Shown: piece after piece, positions 7,233-9,601 of the stretch | Layout: every line of letters starts with the position of its first letter | Numbering within the stretch: position 1 is the stretch's first letter | NCBI GenBank assembly: GCA_037142475.1 | Contig: JBAXAR010000076.1 | Span: 1 to 9,601 of the forward strand | Origin: CAIUMH01 sp037142475 | Lineage (GTDB): Bacteria; Actinomycetota; Acidimicrobiia; Acidimicrobiales; RAAP-2 | Reading direction: 5' to 3' | Length of the DNA stretch: 9,601 nucleotides | Program-made: the position numbers and the translations under genes | Notes under the pieces: model-generated | The model's input: only the letters and a program-made list of their open reading frames with translations | The model's database searches: none | What the model was told of the DNA's origin: nothing

Positions 7233-7245
7233 GTAACGGTTGCGC

Positions 7246-7836
7246 TTAACGCCCGACCATCTCGAGAAGCCGAGCATGGACACGGACCTCGTGGGCGAGT
7301 TCCGGATGAAATGAGCACGCAATCAATGATCCCTGCCCAACGAGGACAGGCTCGGGTTCCCCGCCCTGAGCCGAAGGGAGGACGCCGAGAACCTCGACTG
7401 ACGGACCGACGGCGGTGATACGAGGTGCGCGAATGAACACCGCCTCAATCGGTCCCCCGAGAGTGGGGGCGTGGACCGTCGCCTCGAACGACGATTGCTG
7501 CCGCCCGAAACCGTTTCGCTGGACCGTCACGTCGAGACCGTTCAGATACAGCTGATCTGGTCGACCATCCGACACCGACGATGCCAAAAGCACAAGCCCT
7601 GCGCAGGTTCCCAGGGTCGGGCGTCCTTCGTTCACCCACTCCTGGAGTGGTGTGGCTAGGCCCGTGTGTTTGAGGAGAAGAGAGATTGTCGTCGATTCGC
7701 CCCCGGGAATCACGATTGCATCGATCGACTCGAGATCACCAACCTGGCGCAACGCGATCGCTTCAGCGCCGAGTGACTCGAGAATCGCTGAGTGTTCTTG
7801 GACGTCGCCCTGAAGGGCTAGGACGCCGACTCGCAT
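7246..7836 (-). CDS. pdxT: Pyridoxal 5'-phosphate synthase glutaminase subunit PdxT
   Basis: Hydrolyses glutamine to give ammonia, which is channelled to PdxS for de novo vitamin B6 (PLP) synthesis. The 196 residues match the family length. The class I glutamine amidotransferase triad is complete: C78 in GTCAGLVLLA, and H177 and E179 in SFHPELAHE. The oxyanion and substrate-binding segments VGVLALQGDVQEH (3-15) and IPGGESTT (43-50) are also typical, as is NGFGRQQSSFE (108-118). The ATG at 7836 lies three bases after the pdxS stop, so the two subunits are almost certainly co-transcribed and translationally coupled. The enzyme is expected to be active and cytoplasmic, in the usual 12+12 complex with PdxS. 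Confidence 0.97.
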   Translation of the reverse strand: MRVGVLALQGDVQEHSAILESLGAEAIALRQVGDLESIDAIVIPGGESTTISLLLKHTGLATPLQEWVNEGRPTLGTCAGLVLLASSVSDGRPDQLYLNGLDVTVQRNGFGRQQSSFEATVHAPTLGGPIEAVFIRAPRITAVGPSVEVLGVLPSAQGGEPEPVLVGQGSLIACSFHPELAHEVRVHARLLEMVGR

Positions 7837-7839
7837 CGA

Positions 7840-8748
7840 CTACCAACCGCGCTCGGAGAGACGGTCCTCAAGGTCCTTCATCTCCATGCCCTTCATGGCT
7901 TCGCCGAGCCCGCGAGACACCTTTGCGACGATGCTGGCGTCGCGGAAATTCGCCGCCGCTTCGACGATGGCCGAAGCCATCCTGATCGGGTCCTCGCTTT
8001 TGAAGATTCCCGAGCCAACGAAGACCGCTTGCGCACCGAGTTGGAGCACCAGCGAAGCATCAGCTGGAGTGGCGATGCCACCAGCGCAGAACATCGGGAC
8101 CGGGAGTGTTCCCGTTTCAGCTATCTCTCGAACCAGCTCAACTGGAGCTCGTAGCTCCTTCGCCCACCTATAGAGCTCAGCGTCGTCGGCGACGGTGATT
8201 GCGCGGATGTCCCCCAAGATCGAGCGCAGGTGCCGGACTGCCTCGACGATGTTGCCGGTTCCGGCCTCCCCTTTGGAGCGGATCATGGCAGCACCCTCAG
8301 AAATTCTCCGAAGAGCCTCTCCTAAGTTGGTGGCGCCACAGACGAAGGGAACATCAAAAGCCCACTTGTCGATGTGGTGTGCCTCGTCAGCAGGAGTCAG
8401 GACTTCGCTCTCGTCGATGAAGTCCACGTCGAGCGACTGGAGCACCTGCGCCTCGGCGAAATGTCCAATTCGTGCTTTTGCCATCACTGGGATCGTGACG
8501 GCGGCCTGGATCTCTTCGATCATCTGGGGGTCGCTCATCCGCGACACCCCTCCATCGCGTCGGATGTCTGAGGGCACACGCTCGAGTGCCATAACGGCAA
8601 CCGCACCGGAGTCCTCGGCCACCTTGGCTTGCTCGACATTGACGACGTCCATGATGACACCGCCTCGGAGCATGTCCGCAAGGCCCCGCTTCACCCGGAA
8701 GGTCCCTGTCGAACGGCCAGAATCAGGTGGTGAAGGTGTCGTGCTCAT
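7840..8748 (-). CDS. pdxS: Pyridoxal 5'-phosphate synthase lyase subunit PdxS
   Basis: Synthase subunit of the ribose 5-phosphate-dependent PLP pathway; it condenses ribose 5-phosphate, glyceraldehyde 3-phosphate and ammonia supplied by PdxT. The 302 residues form a (beta/alpha)8 barrel. Visible residues are D34 (VIMDVVN), the Schiff-base lysine K91 (VMAKARIGHFAEAQ) and the second lysine K159 (RSKGEAGTGN). ALERVPSDIRRDGGVSRMSD (54-73), FIDESEVLTPAD (110-121) and the phosphate-binding FCAGGIATPADA and FVGSGIF are also typical. The first 16 or so residues (MSTTPSPPDSGRSTGT) are a variable extension. No Shine-Dalgarno precedes the ATG; a TAGACT hexamer seven bases upstream suggests a leaderless transcript. 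PdxS and PdxT together imply B6 prototrophy by the DXP-independent route. Confidence 0.98.
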   Translation of the reverse strand: MSTTPSPPDSGRSTGTFRVKRGLADMLRGGVIMDVVNVEQAKVAEDSGAVAVMALERVPSDIRRDGGVSRMSDPQMIEEIQAAVTIPVMAKARIGHFAEAQVLQSLDVDFIDESEVLTPADEAHHIDKWAFDVPFVCGATNLGEALRRISEGAAMIRSKGEAGTGNIVEAVRHLRSILGDIRAITVADDAELYRWAKELRAPVELVREIAETGTLPVPMFCAGGIATPADASLVLQLGAQAVFVGSGIFKSEDPIRMASAIVEAAANFRDASIVAKVSRGLGEAMKGMEMKDLEDRLSERGW

Positions 8749-8755
8749 GAGAGTG

Positions 8756-8761
8756 AGTCTA
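8756..8761 (-). promoter_or_regulatory. Candidate -10 element for leaderless pdxS-pdxT transcript
   Basis: TAGACT on the minus strand is followed by seven bases and the pdxS ATG, in the 36-base gap after the M48-like gene. The spacing places initiation on the A of the start codon. There is no Shine-Dalgarno and no evident -35. It would separate the pdxST unit from the upstream membrane-protein gene. Confidence 0.45.
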
Positions 8762-8784
8762 TCGGGAGGCTCACCGACCTCCGG

Positions 8785-9597
8785 CTACCACTCTTCGAGA
8801 GCGGCACACCGGACCGAGGTCGCGTCAAGGTCGCCGAAGGCGTCTTCCCGCGAACGGAGGGCGACGGACGGATCCACAAACAGCCAACGCAGTACGTGAA
8901 AACGAGACGAGATGAAGAGGGACCCAACCTGCGGCAGCGGTCCGTTGGCCATCTTGTTGAGGGCGTCGCGCAATCCCAAGGGGTAGCGAACAGCCACGGC
9001 GGCAATCGCGTCGGCGCGGAAAAGGCGCCCGGATCCGGTGAGCCGGTGAGCAATCCCGCCTCGACGACCCAATGGTCCAAGCAGAAGCGCGATTCCAGCA
9101 CCTGTCGTGCCCCGTCCAACGGCATTGAGTCGCTGCTGCGCCATGAGGTGAGCGAGGACACCTTCTAGTTCGACGACCGTCATCGACTCTGTCAATCCCG
9201 TCGTGACTACGATCACCGATCCCGTCCTCGTCGCGACGATGCATGCATTGGGCACGACGTCGTCGAGCACGGCGAGGGTGGGAATCACCACACCGAACGT
9301 GGCGCTGAGACCATCAAGGACGGTGTCCACCCGAGGAAGTGCTCCAGGCGCAACGGGTGTCGCTCCGATCGCCCGGACTGCCACCTCAGGTGCTCGGCGA
9401 TGGATCACGATTCCCCCGCCGATCCCAATGACAAGTCCAGCGACCAGTGCCGCAAGCAAGCCAAGAGCGAGACCGACCATTGCGCCGAGGACGCCAAGAA
9501 TGACTCCTGACACGATGGCGCTCGCCACGGTCCAGCGAGCATTTCGCTCTCGGTCCTCATCGATCGTGGCCATCGGCCCGATCGGAGTCGTCGGCAT
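8785..9597 (-). CDS. HtpX/M48-family membrane protein lacking the zinc protease active site (pseudoprotease)
   Basis: Homologous to M48 (HtpX-like) membrane zinc proteases but apparently inactive. The 270 residues have two hydrophobic segments at about 23-43 and 45-66, then the M48 domain: LPRVDTVLDGLSATFGV (87-103), DVVPNACIVATRTGSVIVVTT (about 113-133, equivalent to the PNAFA...VTTG region of HtpX), and ELEGVLAH (143-150). The HExxH motif reads HLMAQ (150-154): the catalytic Glu is Leu and the second zinc His is Gln. The third ligand, normally Glu in E-x-x-A-D, appears as L192 in LFRAD (192-196). RYPLGLRDALNKM (204-216) and the FVDP segment near 240 remain family-like. Conservation of the surrounding fold with loss of all but one metal ligand suggests a maintained non-enzymatic role. 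The ATG at 9597 is four bases from the window edge, so the true start may lie further upstream, or at the ATG of residue 9. It may share a transcript with pdxS. Confidence 0.75.
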   Translation of the reverse strand: MPTTPIGPMATIDEDRERNARWTVASAIVSGVILGVLGAMVGLALGLLAALVAGLVIGIGGGIVIHRRAPEVAVRAIGATPVAPGALPRVDTVLDGLSATFGVVIPTLAVLDDVVPNACIVATRTGSVIVVTTGLTESMTVVELEGVLAHLMAQQRLNAVGRGTTGAGIALLLGPLGRRGGIAHRLTGSGRLFRADAIAAVAVRYPLGLRDALNKMANGPLPQVGSLFISSRFHVLRWLFVDPSVALRSREDAFGDLDATSVRCAALEEW

Positions 9598-9601
9598 GGC
9601 C

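Noticed and set aside
7180..7245. Small inverted match (GCAG...CTGC) in the pdxT-yebC gap as a terminator
   Set aside because: The stem is only about four base pairs and has no T-tract, so it is not a credible terminator.
8195..8899. Plus-strand open frame of 234 codons
   Set aside because: It is antisense to pdxS and the M48-like gene; its Ser/Arg-rich translation has no recognisable domain.
1..9601. Search for mobile elements, CRISPR repeats, tRNA/rRNA genes or an undescribed gene system
   Set aside because: Nearly every base belongs to known housekeeping genes on one strand. No long direct or inverted repeats, tRNA-like cloverleafs or transposase motifs were seen.

Overview
The window is a compact block of bacterial housekeeping genes, all on the minus strand and with no intergenic gap longer than 66 bases. 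The moderately GC-rich sequence and the gene order pdxS-pdxT-yebC-ruvC-ruvA-ruvB-yajC-secD-secF-rel point to Actinomycetota. Mycobacterium and Streptomyces carry the same order, with extra genes such as apt interleaved. A deep-branching class such as Acidimicrobiia is plausible, but that is an inference from gene order and protein style, not a database match.

Read in the direction of transcription (right to left), the window opens with a membrane protein of the HtpX/M48 peptidase family whose zinc-binding and catalytic residues are replaced (8785-9597). Next comes the two-subunit PLP synthase, pdxS (7840-8748) and pdxT (7246-7836). A yebC translation-factor gene follows (6431-7179); as sequenced it carries a one-base deletion near 6606-6618 that derails its last quarter.

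The Holliday-junction genes ruvC, ruvA and ruvB (6391-4210) follow, linked by 4-base stop/start overlaps. Then come the Sec accessory genes yajC, secD and secF (4168-1000), again with 4-base overlaps. The last gene is the 5' part of a bifunctional (p)ppGpp synthetase/hydrolase, rel, which runs off the left edge at base 1.

Three genes that lack a clear Shine-Dalgarno (pdxS, ruvC, rel) have a TAGNNT hexamer ending 6 or 7 bases before the ATG. This is the layout expected for leaderless transcripts. yebC and yajC instead have good ribosome binding sites. The block can therefore be read as several transcription units: pdxS-pdxT, yebC, ruvCAB-yajC-secDF, and rel with its own start as well as possible read-through.

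I see no mobile element, CRISPR array, tRNA, rRNA or novel defence-like system. The points worth a second look are the catalytically dead M48 protein, the yebC frameshift, the repeated leaderless-promoter signature and the absence of apt between secF and rel.
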